A program made the position numbers and the translations under genes. Below the pieces are notes generated by a model, which worked only from the letters and a program-made list of their open reading frames with translations, was not told the DNA's origin and did no database searches. Positions 44,263 to 54,739 of a DNA stretch of 64,000 bases are shown here, one piece after another. Numbering within the stretch: the first letter of the stretch is position 1; every line of letters starts with the position of its first letter. The DNA comes from Chimonanthus salicifolius (lineage: Eukaryota; Streptophyta; Magnoliopsida; Laurales; Calycanthaceae), in assembly GCA_013350335.1 (NCBI GenBank), contig CM023538.1:61927080-61991079 (forward strand). Reading direction: 5' to 3'.

Positions 44263-45732
44263 TTATTTATTAAAAGATCTAATTAGATTAAGAAGCTGGA
44301 AGACAATGGCAGTGAGAACAGAGAGAATGCCAACGAACACAGAAATCACTGCCAATGGATTCTTTACGTAATTCCGGTTGAAGCTCGCTCGCAATCGACG
44401 ATTCGTAATTCCTTCATAATGTCCATTGATTTCTTTGAAGGTTTTGAGAAGGCCAATGTTATCAACAATAAGCTTTCCCCCAATCTTGTTTACAAGATCA
44501 ACCAGGTGCTGGTTGCTTCCAAAACAGTTGTCGATTCCATGGTTGCAGAGAATTCCGACGTCTTTCACGGTGGCGACGAGGCAATCAAGAAAGACGATGT
44601 AGCCCGAGAAGTCGGTGGCGACATGGCGGTAGCACTGCTCGAATGCGACGAGATTAAGGAACAGAGTGCCGGTAACATCTGAAACCATTACCGGAGGGAT
44701 TTCGATAATACCACAATATACCACCCCAAATCGACGTCGGAAATTTATGTCCAAGAAGCCTCCACTGCAATTGGTCTCCCTCTTCTTGAACAAAAATCCG
44801 ACTGCTTGAAGTTCAGATGCACAGGGGATCATTTTCATGGTATCCCCTGGCTTTAGACTCTCTTTCTCACAGGAGGAAGGAACAAGACTGACGTGCACCA
44901 AATGGAGTAGATTCTGAATTTCATGGCTGGAATGCTCTGTGTATTTCTTGGTTGGAAGCATAAAGTCGAAGAACCCAAGAGCCATTTCTGCAAGACAGGA
45001 GCAGGAAATATTCATCAGATTAAAGAGAGTTTTGAGAAGAAAATATGGCATCTGGTTTTCAAGCATGAGCAAGTCAATGGCCAGGTGCTTCTTCAGCCAC
45101 TCCAGTCTGATGAGCGGATCATCTTCAAATTCCTTTGTCCATGACCTTCGGAAGAGCTCGATGATGAAGCAGCCATCCAGAACCATCATTTCAACAAAGG
45201 AATCGCTGTCGATGTCGAATTCCTCCGAGTAACACTCTCGGGCTTCTTTCTCAGATTTTTTGGCAGCTGCCCAGAGCTTGTCCAAGCAGTTCTCACCAAT
45301 TCGACTGAGAATCAAATGAAGATACCTCCATTTGTGATCTTCCATGGCTTGAATGTACCTCCATTTTTGTTCTTCATGGGGTCCTCTTTTGTGGTGGTGA
45401 AACGGGCCAATTGAGATGATTTTGGGCTCGAACGAGTTCTCATTGTCTTGGCGGAAACGATGGGGAACTCTGTGGATGGAACATCCACTGCCGGCTGATG
45501 AAGCTTTTATGATTGTGATTTTTGGTTCAGTTCTGAGTTTTGACTTCATCGAATCCACCTTTTGAGTATCTAAAGCCTCCATTCTCTTGCCAGGAAGTGG
45601 AGTATCTGCAAAGGTGGAGAGTACAACTTGCTTGTGCTGACTGGCAGCACACTCACATCTGCTTATATTCACCACTGCTGCTTCCATTTCTTTGATTTTC
45701 TCTGTTTTCTTCTTCTTCTTCTTCTCTCTCAC
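44263..45732 (-). CDS. DUF247 (UPF0481) family protein, 489 aa
   Basis: Intact single-exon DUF247 gene. Landmarks: SIHRVPHRFRQD (85-96), ISIGPFHHHKRG (106-117), MEDHKWRYL (130-138), ARECYSEEFDID (164-175), MMVLDGCFIIELFRR (182-196), DDPLIRLEWLKKHL (204-217), LENQMPYFLL (224-233), then FSGYIVFLDCL, CNHGID and a C-terminal hydrophobic segment before NLIRSFNK. The frame opens with a Lys-rich stretch; a start at Met16 (45687) is equally plausible and would give 474 residues. It belongs with the 20594 gene by its C-terminal LIRSF(T/N)K end but lacks that gene's acidic insert. Membrane anchoring by the C-terminal span is inferred from the family. Confidence 0.92.
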   Translation of the reverse strand: MREKKKKKKTEKIKEMEAAVVNISRCECAASQHKQVVLSTFADTPLPGKRMEALDTQKVDSMKSKLRTEPKITIIKASSAGSGCSIHRVPHRFRQDNENSFEPKIISIGPFHHHKRGPHEEQKWRYIQAMEDHKWRYLHLILSRIGENCLDKLWAAAKKSEKEARECYSEEFDIDSDSFVEMMVLDGCFIIELFRRSWTKEFEDDPLIRLEWLKKHLAIDLLMLENQMPYFLLKTLFNLMNISCSCLAEMALGFFDFMLPTKKYTEHSSHEIQNLLHLVHVSLVPSSCEKESLKPGDTMKMIPCASELQAVGFLFKKRETNCSGGFLDINFRRRFGVVYCGIIEIPPVMVSDVTGTLFLNLVAFEQCYRHVATDFSGYIVFLDCLVATVKDVGILCNHGIDNCFGSNQHLVDLVNKIGGKLIVDNIGLLKTFKEINGHYEGITNRRLRASFNRNYVKNPLAVISVFVGILSVLTAIVFQLLNLIRSFNK

Positions 45733-46133
45733 TCTCAGTGGTGTTTGGACTGTGGAAGGTTTGTCTAATGACCTAAAAAGAGAGAGAGGAATTCATGGAA
45801 ATGAAAAGAGATTCAGGGAAAGCCATTAAATTTTCTCCAAAAGGTCATTGGCTCTGAATGAGTAAAGGAGCGCTCAGATATTTATTATCTTTCCGAGGTG
45901 TACGGATGGAAATGGGTCTCATTTGGGTGTAGGCAAGATTTCAATATCAGATTTTTAAATTCAAGATCTATATTTACATTCACTTTTTTTAAATTAAGAT
46001 TTAAATATTTTCTACAAAATTAAAGGCGAACGATCCTCCCACAGGCATTTTGTTTATACGTATACGGGTTTTAATGTGATGTCCAATTTGTCCTCCACAT
46101 ATCGTACCGAAGAAAAAAGAATTCTAGAAATTC

Positions 46134-46350
46134 TGCAAATCGGCTCGCCAAATTCATAAACAGTGCAAATTGACTCATCAAAATTCATAAATAGTGTAAA
46201 TTGGTTCTCCAAAATTCATGAACAGTGCAAATTGACTTGTCAAAATTCATGAACGTGCAAATCGGTTCAACAAAATTCATGAACAGTTTAAATCGGCTCG
46301 CCGAAATTCACATGAACAGTAAAAATCAACCTATCGAAATTTTACTGTTT
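46134..46350. repeat. Minisatellite, about 30-bp units
   Basis: Roughly seven diverged units of the form GCAAATYGRCTCRYCAAAAT followed by TCATGAACAGT. Unit length drifts between about 26 and 32 bases. Confidence 0.75.
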
Positions 46351-46359
46351 ATGCGAAGG

Positions 46360-47990
46360 GTAAATCAGGAATACACTAAAACCCGTGTCGCTAAATACAA
46401 AATACCCGTGAGAAGAACGCTGCCCAAAATTAAACTTTTAATATAAAAACACACTTTAATACCTATACTAAAAATGCAAAAGCAAGCCAAGCAATGAGAA
46501 GAAACTGAGCTGATTAAAGATGGTAGGAAACCAAGTCAACTTGGGTGGCTAAGATTCTATTCTCGTCTTCACTGTTTGTGGATCAATCCATTCTAATTCG
46601 AAAGGCATATCCAATTGAATTAATGAAGTGTTGGATAAGTGAGAAAAATACTATTGTAAAGTTTGGGTGACGAGTAAATTTTAGGTATCATAATTAAGTG
46701 GAGTAATTCCAGATAAATGGACTCAACTGGAGAGACTTCATTAGTGGAAGTGAAAGTAATGAAATTGGTAGCAAAATCTCCAATTTGGAGAGTAAGGACA
46801 AATAAGATTTTTTAATTTAGTTTTTTTTTTTTAAAAAAAAAATCACTTAGGTGGCAGCTGCTCAAATGGTGATAGTTGTGTAGAGAAATGTAAATAGTGC
46901 TTTATAGACCTAGCAAATGGGTTGAGATGATTACATGAGTCGAGTTTAGATTGGGTCTTTATCTAGTTCAGATTCACTTTGGGTATAAATTTCGACTAAT
47001 ACACATCGAAATTTAACCCAAAAAAAAAAGGAGAGAGAGATATCGGCCGAGATTGGCCGCTATCTCGGTAAACCTGAATTTTTTATCTCCGGGTTCAAGT
47101 CCATTTTAAGTCTTATTAAACTAGTTAAGTTTGTTTGGATCTATTTTGGTTTAGTTCGGAGTTATCTATTTTTCTGTTGAAGGAATTTTTTTTTAGTAAC
47201 ACACATATCAAGATCACCCTTTAAATGGTATAAACCTCACCTCACGTAATTGCAACTGTTGCATATAAACGTGACAATAATAGGATTAATTGGCTACTCA
47301 ATTTTTTTTGAGTTTGAGTTGAATCTATTTGTTAAAAAATGGCGAGTTAAGTCGGGTCATCTATTAAATGAATCAAGTCATTTATCAAAATTGAACAATT
47401 TAAGTTAAGTGAGAAAATTGAATCTGATTAGATTTTGTTAGACAAACTGCTTCCTATACTTAAATGAAAGTGTCCAAATTATATCTTTAAATTAATGGAA
47501 AAAGATGTTAGGCTTACATTATGTGGCTTATGTATAAAACATTGTAGCCCTTGGTATTAAATATAAGGAAAAGCCAGACTTGTGTTCGAGAATTTAATTA
47601 TGTGCAGGCCCAAACACATACAAAGGCCCAGAAACAAAGCTCAAGAACCATCCCAAGGTAGGTCCATCATGGTTGCTTGTGTGATTCTTTGGCCCGTAAG
47701 TAAATCCGGAGACTGTTGTGTTTTATTTATGAAGCCCAAGCACAACGAGAGTCTGGTGTTTGGACTCTTTGTGGGCCCATTACCCGTGAAAATGATTCCA
47801 AGAAGAATAAGATTCAGACAGTTATTCACACTGAAAACGGGCCTAGCAATTTATATGTAATTCAGCCTGAAATGAGCATTATAGATGGTCACTCGTACTT
47901 TTTGAAGATTCAATTTTATTTAGTCTAGAGAGATTTTGGGGAGACACGATGATCACTTGTACGTTGGTGTGCATGGTATTATCTTGTGCC
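46360..47990. other. Intergenic with one short ATCGGCC island
   Basis: No convincing gene. At 47038-47072 there is a small ATATCGGCCGAGATTGGCCG island, a likely fragment of the ATCGGCCGAT family. The short frames at 47582-47928 show no domain. Confidence 0.45.
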
Positions 47991-47999
47991 AAAGGTGAA

Positions 48000-48310
48000 A
48001 AAAATCAGTCGATAGAGTAATAATATCGGCTGATATGGCTGATATATCGGTGATACATATCGACTGATATCAGTTTTTTTTTTTTAAATTTCAGTTGTGG
48101 GCCTAGGCTGATATTGGTCCAATATGGTCCGACATTGGTCGATATTTTCTATTTCAATTTTTTTCTTAAATTAGAGATTTTTATTTTATTATTATTATTA
48201 TTCAGAAAAATAAATAATAACCGATATTAAAAAAAAAATAGAATGGAGGAGAGAGAATGATATCGGCTGATATCCGATATTCGAGATATCGGCCGAGATG
48301 GCCAATTTCA
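48000..48310. mobile_element. ATCGGCCGAT-type element, long degenerate form
   Basis: Diverged words (ATATCGGCTGATAT, GATATCGGCCGAGAT) cluster at both edges of a T-rich and A-rich middle with GTGGGCCTAGGCTGATATTGG. This is the same plan as 7008-7312 and 57910-58170. The edges GGTGAAAAAAATC and GATTTTTAGG may be decayed termini. No clean target duplication. Confidence 0.5.
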
Positions 48311-48319
48311 TTCAAATCC

Positions 48320-49345
48320 GATTTTTAGGAAAGTAATTCAGAGAAAAAAAAATTTATGTTAGGGTTCTTTTCATATTACTCAATGAGTGCTATGAAATCC
48401 AGTCTTGTGTCGAATGGTGAAAACCTAATGTGTTAGTTGTTTTTTTGTCAACATCTTTATTTTTGTTAAAATGAATGAAGATTGCCTTAAAATGGATTCT
48501 TTAAAAGGAGAGAAAAATGTTACATTTCTTGTGATCTTGGCAAAGAAGCCTTCTTCTTCTATATTCATTATTTTTCATAGTTGGAAAATGACAAACAACT
48601 CCTTAGGCATGGAGCACCAAATGGGTAGACATGACAACAGGTCAGGTTGGCTAAGTTTGGGTCCGGTCTTATTGGAGTTCAAGTCAACACCCTCAACCCA
48701 TTACTTGTTTATTAAACAAGTTAGTAAGCTCAGGTGTATTTCGAATTTGAAGCAAATTGTGTCAGATTTTGATTTATCTATTCACCTTAGAAGAAGTCCG
48801 GCTCCAGTTCTTTCTATACTAAAAAAAATCAATCAAAGGCGATAAGACTAAAACTAAGACGATGCATTAACGGATTAGGCTCTAATTCAAATACCCTGAT
48901 CTATGGGGAAGGTCTAACGCGCGCCTTCTAATAAAAAAAATCAATTTGTTGGTTGCTAGTCTTCTGCACTCATTTATTCTTTCTTTTATTTGTTCCGTTA
49001 AGCCTTTTAACTCAGTTTAAAAATTAAAAAGACTAATCAATAAAATATCCATAAATCTCTAAAAAATTAAAAATAAATGTTCAATAACTAAACATTAATG
49101 TATGGAACCATTTAAAAAGAATTAAATATATACAAGAGCATTAAAATATTTATATGGGATAAATTTAATATGTACAATATTTCACCATGATCATACAAAT
49201 AAAAGATATTTAAGAAATCTAACTTTTTTAAATTCAACCTACAAACAATATTTTAATAACACAAAAGAACAAAAGAAATATTTAGAACTCACTAAATACA
49301 AGATAAGTATTATCTCATTATATCAATCTTAATAGATCTTAAGAT
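48320..49345. other. Intergenic, nothing recognised
   Basis: AT-rich sequence. The 124-residue open frame at 48471-48845 has no recognisable domain and is probably chance. Confidence 0.4.
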
Positions 49346-49357
49346 ATTACCTGACAC

Positions 49358-49511
49358 CAGGGTTGGCCTTGGCTTTAGGCCAACTAGGCCACCACTTAGG
49401 GCCCTTAATGTGACCAATGAGCTGTAGGGCCCCACTTGCACTGCTCTCAGGGCCTTAAGCCCCCAACAATGCACTGCGTCTAAGGCCCTTGAGATTTCAG
49501 AGTCGGTACTG
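49358..49511. mobile_element. Short hAT MITE, CAGGG...GGCC type
   Basis: This 154-bp element starts CAGGGTTGGCC and ends TTTCAGAGTCGGTACTG, a diverged version of the ends at 26911-28041. The 8-bp flanks are CCTGACAC (49350-49357) and CCTAACAC (49512-49519), one mismatch. The interior has GGGCCC words and no coding. Confidence 0.75.
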
Positions 49512-49811
49512 CCTAACACTCTCCTCAATCTTATTACTTACCCCCATCAGTATGTACAGGGCCTAAGCTCAGGCCTAAGTTCGACCTCGTCCAATTGGTC
49601 TAGCCAAGACCGTTCCATTACTTGTATTTTCAGAATCTGTGCTTGATCCTGAGATCAACAGTAGTCATCGTTTTGAGTAAATGAATCAGGCCTTTAGGCT
49701 TAAACATAGACATGACCCAATTTCTGAGTCTATGTGATATGGGCCATAAGATCAAATGCGTCGAGCACAACCAGTAATTTTCTTTTTTTTTGAATGGTAA
49801 CAAATATATAT

Positions 49812-49829
49812 GTATCTTTTTCCTTGTTC

Positions 49830-49899
<70 letters not shown>

Positions 49900-49917
49900 G
49901 AACAAGAAAAAAGATAC
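49812..49917. repeat. TA microsatellite inside a long palindrome
   Basis: A pure (AT)n tract of about 60 bases (49834-49894) is flanked by inverted arms GTATCTTTTTCCTTGTTCTT and AAGAACAAGAAAAAAGATAC. The whole is a near-perfect 106-bp palindrome able to form a cruciform or hairpin. Confidence 0.92.
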
Positions 49918-49919
49918 AA

Positions 49920-51066
49920 GAGATGGCATCGATGGATCTCAGAGAGGAAGACCCAAAGAAAACCAAACAGAAAGAAAAGGGGCAAGAGAAAAGAATATAA
50001 CCCCCACCCTAGACAGATACACCGAAATCACAAGAGACCACCCCAATTTGCAATATTCGAGCACAACCAGTATTACATGAGCTTTTTATTTTTAGCATGA
50101 ATTTGGGCTCCCTCCCAAGCCCAATTATCATTGCCTATTTCTTTATATACATTTGTTTGCAACTACATGATTGATAAGTCAAGACGAAGAAGACAAGATA
50201 GAAACAAAACTGATGCACTGAAGCCTGAGCCTGAAAATCAGGTTAAATTTGGGGCTAAACCCTTTTAGGGTTGTACCCACTTAGGGCAGGACCTCTTATA
50301 GAGTCATGATCCCTTAGGGCCTCACCCCACTTCAGAGTCAAATCATGTCCTTGACATGGTTTTTTAACTGATTTTTTGAAAAGGAAAGCCTGATTTACAA
50401 GGGAAATTTATTCCCATTTTTTGAAAAAAGGAATGCATGATTTACAAGGAATTCTCTGTAGGATTTTCGCAAGAATTCTTCTCTAATAAAACTTGAATTT
50501 AGAAATTTCCTATCTTCTTGTAAGTAGTGTCACTATTATGAATTTGGTTGATGGATTGGCGAAAAAATCCCCGTATTTTTCGCTTCCTATATGTTATTCA
50601 TGTTCCTGTAGGTTGGGATTTGACAACTAGCGCTTTAGATAGAGTGACCCATGTCCTTTATTATCTCTCTATTCACAACCAACGTGTGACTTGTTCACTG
50701 CTCCAACCATCCCCTAATGTGAGACTCGTTCGCTGTCCCAACAATTCCCTGTCGATCGAGATTGTCATGTCCTGACCTTTGGGAAACGTGACCACAATTT
50801 TTTTTTGGGTTGAAAAATGCTCTCTTTGCATGCCTACCCCACTCCCATGTGGGAATTCGGCCAAGAGAAGGGAGGTTCTCTCCATTTAGGGCCATATGAA
50901 AGCCCAAGGATCCTACCAAAAATCCAGTCTCCCCTAAAAGTGGGACATAATAACGACATTCCCACATGTCAAATATTCATCATTCCATTTACATCACATC
51001 TATTACTATTTGATTCTAACTTTCTACATTCATCCACTCATTCGTCAAATCCCAATTACTGTTTAT
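49920..51066. other. Intergenic, nothing recognised
   Basis: No gene family recognised. The short overlapping frames at 50548-50967 show no domain. Confidence 0.4.
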
Positions 51067-51096
51067 ATACAGTCCACATACTAACAATTGGGGTTT

Positions 51097-51260
51097 ATAT
51101 ATTTTTTTTTTTTTGGATTTACGTGTGAAAAACTCAGATACAGTCCGACTAAAACTTCCATGGGTGAGCTCACTATCCCTATGATACACCAAGATTAGGC
51201 CATGAGAGCTCGAACTGACAACCTCCCGTTTCCTGAGGCAGGAGACAACCAGTTAAACTA
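51097..51260 (-). mobile_element. tRNA-derived SINE, family 1
   Basis: Duplicate of the SINE at 32-203. Flanking direct repeats of the type ATTGGGGTTYAT remain visible near 51088 and 51277. Confidence 0.7.
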
Positions 51261-51559
51261 CACTCATTTGGGTCATTGGGGTTCATATTTACATAAGGTT
51301 CGACTCAAATCCACAAAACATTAGTCTCATACTTGAGTTTACTTTCGACATTCACCCAAAATACAAAGAAAGAAAACATAGTTTAACTATGCATCCTCAA
51401 AATACAAAACATGCAACATGCCAACATGTAAAGCTTATACCTGCCCAGGTTGTGTGGGCTTTTTGTTTGTTTTGTGTTGATGGGCATCCATCAATTTTTT
51501 GTATTTGAGGCCTGGTTTTTTGGATCACCCTCTTGGGTTGTCCCTTGCTTGACCTAAGG

Positions 51560-51724
51560 GGTAAAAAAATCGGCCGATATATCTCTCTTTTATTTTTATT
51601 TTTTAAATTTCAGTTTGTGTTGGCTGATATCGGCAAGATCTCGGCCATATTGGCCGATACTCGCTAGTTCAGCTCGGTACTCAAAAATCCGAGATATATG
51701 TATTGGCCGAAATTTATACCCATG
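51560..51724. mobile_element. ATCGGCCGAT-type element, decayed
   Basis: Duplicate of 508-680. The left end is AAGGGGTAAAAAAATCGG and the right end is GGCCGAAATTTATACCCATG. The flanks CTTGACCT and TCTGACCT may be a decayed 8-bp target duplication (6 of 8 match). Confidence 0.6.
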
Positions 51725-52877
51725 TCTGACCTAGACTGTGCAATTACTTGTACATAATTTTTTGGATTCCCTCTTTTAAATAAAATACTAACTATCATTA
51801 AAAAAAAATTATAATGCACGCAACCAATTATGACATTTACCAAAGATGTTAAGTCATATCTAAGATTGCACATCGAGAGACGCATACTAAGATGCTACCA
51901 AATTTCAAGGACATGTTTGGCACTTCGAAAGAGTCGGAGAAACAAAATAAATTTCCATGAAAAGCACAGGACCCCACTGACGGTTAAACATGTACTTTTT
52001 GAAGTACCTTTTAAGTACTTTTTGGCCTTTTGTCAATTTAATAACATTTTGCATGCCTAGTATGACTAAAGTTGATTATGAAATCACATGCAAAGCCCGT
52101 GTCTCGATTGAGTTGACTAAATAAGTATTTTTGTCTTAATTTTTTTATTTAATTATTAATTTTTAATACATGTAAAAAAATAAAAGAAATATTTTTAAAA
52201 TTGATCTAATATTTTACCTCAATTTAAAGATTCTTTTTCTTTTATATGTTTTGAAATACACTTTAAATTTCTTTTTTTCTTTATTTTAAGTTATTGAGAA
52301 GCCTTTCCCATCTTTATTCATCATATCTCACATAAATTTGAATTTAGTGCTTTTAAAATTAGTCAAGTGAACTAAGAGGCCTCAATACCTTGTTAAAAGA
52401 TAATGAGAATATTTAAAATAACAAAAAAAAATTAGTTGTATATTTTATAAAAAGGTTTAAATAGACTTTTCTACCGAACTTTATGATTTGAATAGTGAGT
52501 GCGTAAACTTTTATCCATCCAATTATCTTATTTATTGATCTTAAAACATTCATTAATTAATAATTCATTTGCATGGAAGCTCTAAATGTAATTATTTTTT
52601 CATTTTAGAGGTTGATATGAATATCCATGGGCATGACTAACGACAGACATTATATAGTTCATAAACCAAAATAAAGTTCAGAAATATAATCAAATATTTT
52701 CCTATTAAACATTAAATATTTATTTAAATGAGAAGATTCCGTAGCCCATAAAATATACTCACAGGTGCAGGAGATATGAGACAACTCTAAAGAGGTGCTA
52801 AGACAAGGATAAGGTTAGAGATCAACTCAAATGACTCAAATTTGAGTTAACTCAATTCCACAAATGACTCATCTGAG

Positions 52878-54293
52878 TTATACCTTTGCATAGCTGAGGA
52901 TTTGAAATGAAACAGTGAATACAAGAGACAAAACAGCAACAAGTATTGAAAGGAATTGTGTTGGATTCTTGGTGTAATTGCGTATGATGCTTGCTATGAA
53001 CCGGTGATTGGTGATACATTCGTAATAGTCGTCGATTTCTTCAAAAATCTTGTGAAAACGTTCATCATCGATGATAAGTTTCCGGCCGGTTTTGTTGACG
53101 AGATCGAGCAAATCTTTATCGCTGCCGGCGCAATTGTCGATTCCATGGTTGCAGAGAACACCCACATCAGCCTCGGTGTCGACGAGGCAATCCATGAAGA
53201 CGATGTAGGCCGAGAAGGCGGTGCCGCAGTGAGGGTAGCACTGCTCAAATGCAGCGAGGTTGAGAAACAGAGTACCTGTGAATACAGAGAGTGTCATTTG
53301 GGGTATTTTGATCACCCCTCCACCAAGCCACCACCGATGTGATTGGAACTCTACCTCCAAAAAGCCAATATTTTCATTCTGCTTGACCTTTTCAAACTTG
53401 AGTCCTACTTCAAGAAGCTCTGTTGCAGATGGGATCAGTTTTATAGTATATGACTTTGGATTCTCCTCCCTTTCAGAATTAGAAGCGAGGAGACTAGAAT
53501 GTACCAAGTGCAGTAGATGATGTACTTGTTGATGGGGGATTTTCATTTTAAGATCGGTAGAAGTGGGAAGAATTTGAGCAGATTGGAAGAAGGCTAGTGC
53601 CATTTCCATGAGAGAATGTCGAGAAATGTTCATGAGATCGGACAAACGTTCTAGAATGAAAAAGGGTATCTGATTTTCCAGCTTCACCAAGTCCATGGCT
53701 AGTTGCTGCCTCAACCACTCCCATTTTATGAGTGGATCTTCTCGTCCATCCTCTTCGGCAATCGGAAACTCCTCTTTTCCGTTCTCTTTCGTCTTCTCTT
53801 CTATGATGGATCTTCTGCGAAAGAGTTCGATCATGAAGCAGCCATCAATCACCATCATTCCAACGAACTGATCGTCGTCGAGCTGAAGATCTTCAGAGTA
53901 ACAGCCCCGTGCTCTTTCCTTTTGCTCTTTGACAACGTCGTAGAAGTGATCCTTGCAGTGCTTTCCTCCTCGAGAGAGGATTGCTTGCAGATACCTCCAT
54001 TTGTGCTTCTCCATCTCTTGAAAGAACCTGTCTTCATACTTACCGGAGTTTCTTTTATGGTAATGTAAAGGGCCTATTGAGATCGTCGAAGGGACGTAGG
54101 CCGCTTTGTTGTCTTGAAATAGCCGTAGAGGGACTCTGTGGATGGAGCATCCAAAGCTGGCCGATGAACCTTTTATCAAAACAGGTGAATCCTCACCCGC
54201 TCCATCAACTTTCGCCTGCTCCCTCTGCTGGCTTTCTCCATGCACAATTTCTCTGATGTTTACTAGGGTTTCTGAGGAATTACGCTCTGGCAT
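52878..54293 (-). CDS. DUF247 (UPF0481) family protein, 471 aa
   Basis: Intact single-exon DUF247 gene. It is the segmental twin of the nonsense-mutated copy at 1800-3215 and the closest relative of the inverted 7784-9196 gene. Landmarks: Lys41 (the site that is a stop in the twin), SIHRVPLRLFQD (50-61), ISIGPLHYHKR (71-81), MEKHKWRYL (94-102), RGCYSED, MMVIDGCFMIELFRR (146-160), LENQIPFFILERL (205-217), FSAYIVFMDCL (360-370), CNHGID (381-386), and a hydrophobic C-terminal segment ending QILSYAKV. Upstream on the minus strand, TATAAAGG lies at 54344-54351, about 50 bases before the ATG, and a (GAT)n/(CAT)n run precedes the start. Function unknown; probably membrane-anchored. Confidence 0.93.
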   Translation of the reverse strand: MPERNSSETLVNIREIVHGESQQREQAKVDGAGEDSPVLIKGSSASFGCSIHRVPLRLFQDNKAAYVPSTISIGPLHYHKRNSGKYEDRFFQEMEKHKWRYLQAILSRGGKHCKDHFYDVVKEQKERARGCYSEDLQLDDDQFVGMMVIDGCFMIELFRRRSIIEEKTKENGKEEFPIAEEDGREDPLIKWEWLRQQLAMDLVKLENQIPFFILERLSDLMNISRHSLMEMALAFFQSAQILPTSTDLKMKIPHQQVHHLLHLVHSSLLASNSEREENPKSYTIKLIPSATELLEVGLKFEKVKQNENIGFLEVEFQSHRWWLGGGVIKIPQMTLSVFTGTLFLNLAAFEQCYPHCGTAFSAYIVFMDCLVDTEADVGVLCNHGIDNCAGSDKDLLDLVNKTGRKLIIDDERFHKIFEEIDDYYECITNHRFIASIIRNYTKNPTQFLSILVAVLSLVFTVSFQILSYAKV

Positions 54294-54343
54294 TTGATGA
54301 TGATGATGATTCTATCAACAGATCTTCTTATTCATCTATCCGT

Positions 54344-54351
54344 CCTTTATA
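54344..54351 (-). promoter_or_regulatory. Possible TATA box
   Basis: TATAAAGG on the minus strand lies 50 bases upstream of the 54293 ATG. A second AT-rich candidate (CTATTTATACAT) lies ten bases further out. The same words occur upstream of the pseudogene twin. Confidence 0.4.
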
Positions 54352-54555
54352 TGTATAAATAGATGGATGGATGCATGGCAGAAGTCTTATAATTCAATTA
54401 TTGGAGGCCACAAATTACCTGTGTGGGTCAAACTGGAGAGCTTGGACATGTCAAATGGGGTTTTGATAATTAAAGAGTGGTGCAGAGAACACCTAAGTGC
54501 GATGTTGTGAATAGAGAAGCCAAAAGTCCTTTGATGCTTGATCAAAATATAAATT

Positions 54556-54735
54556 ATGGGTGTAGTTTAACTAGTTATCTCCGGTTTCAAAAGGTAGGAG
54601 GTTACGGGTTCGAGTCCTCATGACCTTACGTTGGTGTGTTATAGGGGCAGTGGGCTCACCCGTAGGAGTTTTATGCGCGGTATCTCATGGTTTTCCACAT
54701 TTAAATTAAAAAAAAATAAAAAATAAAAATCATGG
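54556..54735 (+). mobile_element. tRNA-derived SINE, family 1
   Basis: Duplicate of 3478-3650, with the B box GGTTACGGGTTCGAGTCC and the A-rich tail. Confidence 0.72.
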
Positions 54736-54739
54736 GTTC

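Noticed and set aside
48471..48845. 124-residue open frame
   Set aside because: No recognisable domain and no supporting gene structure; kept as intergenic.
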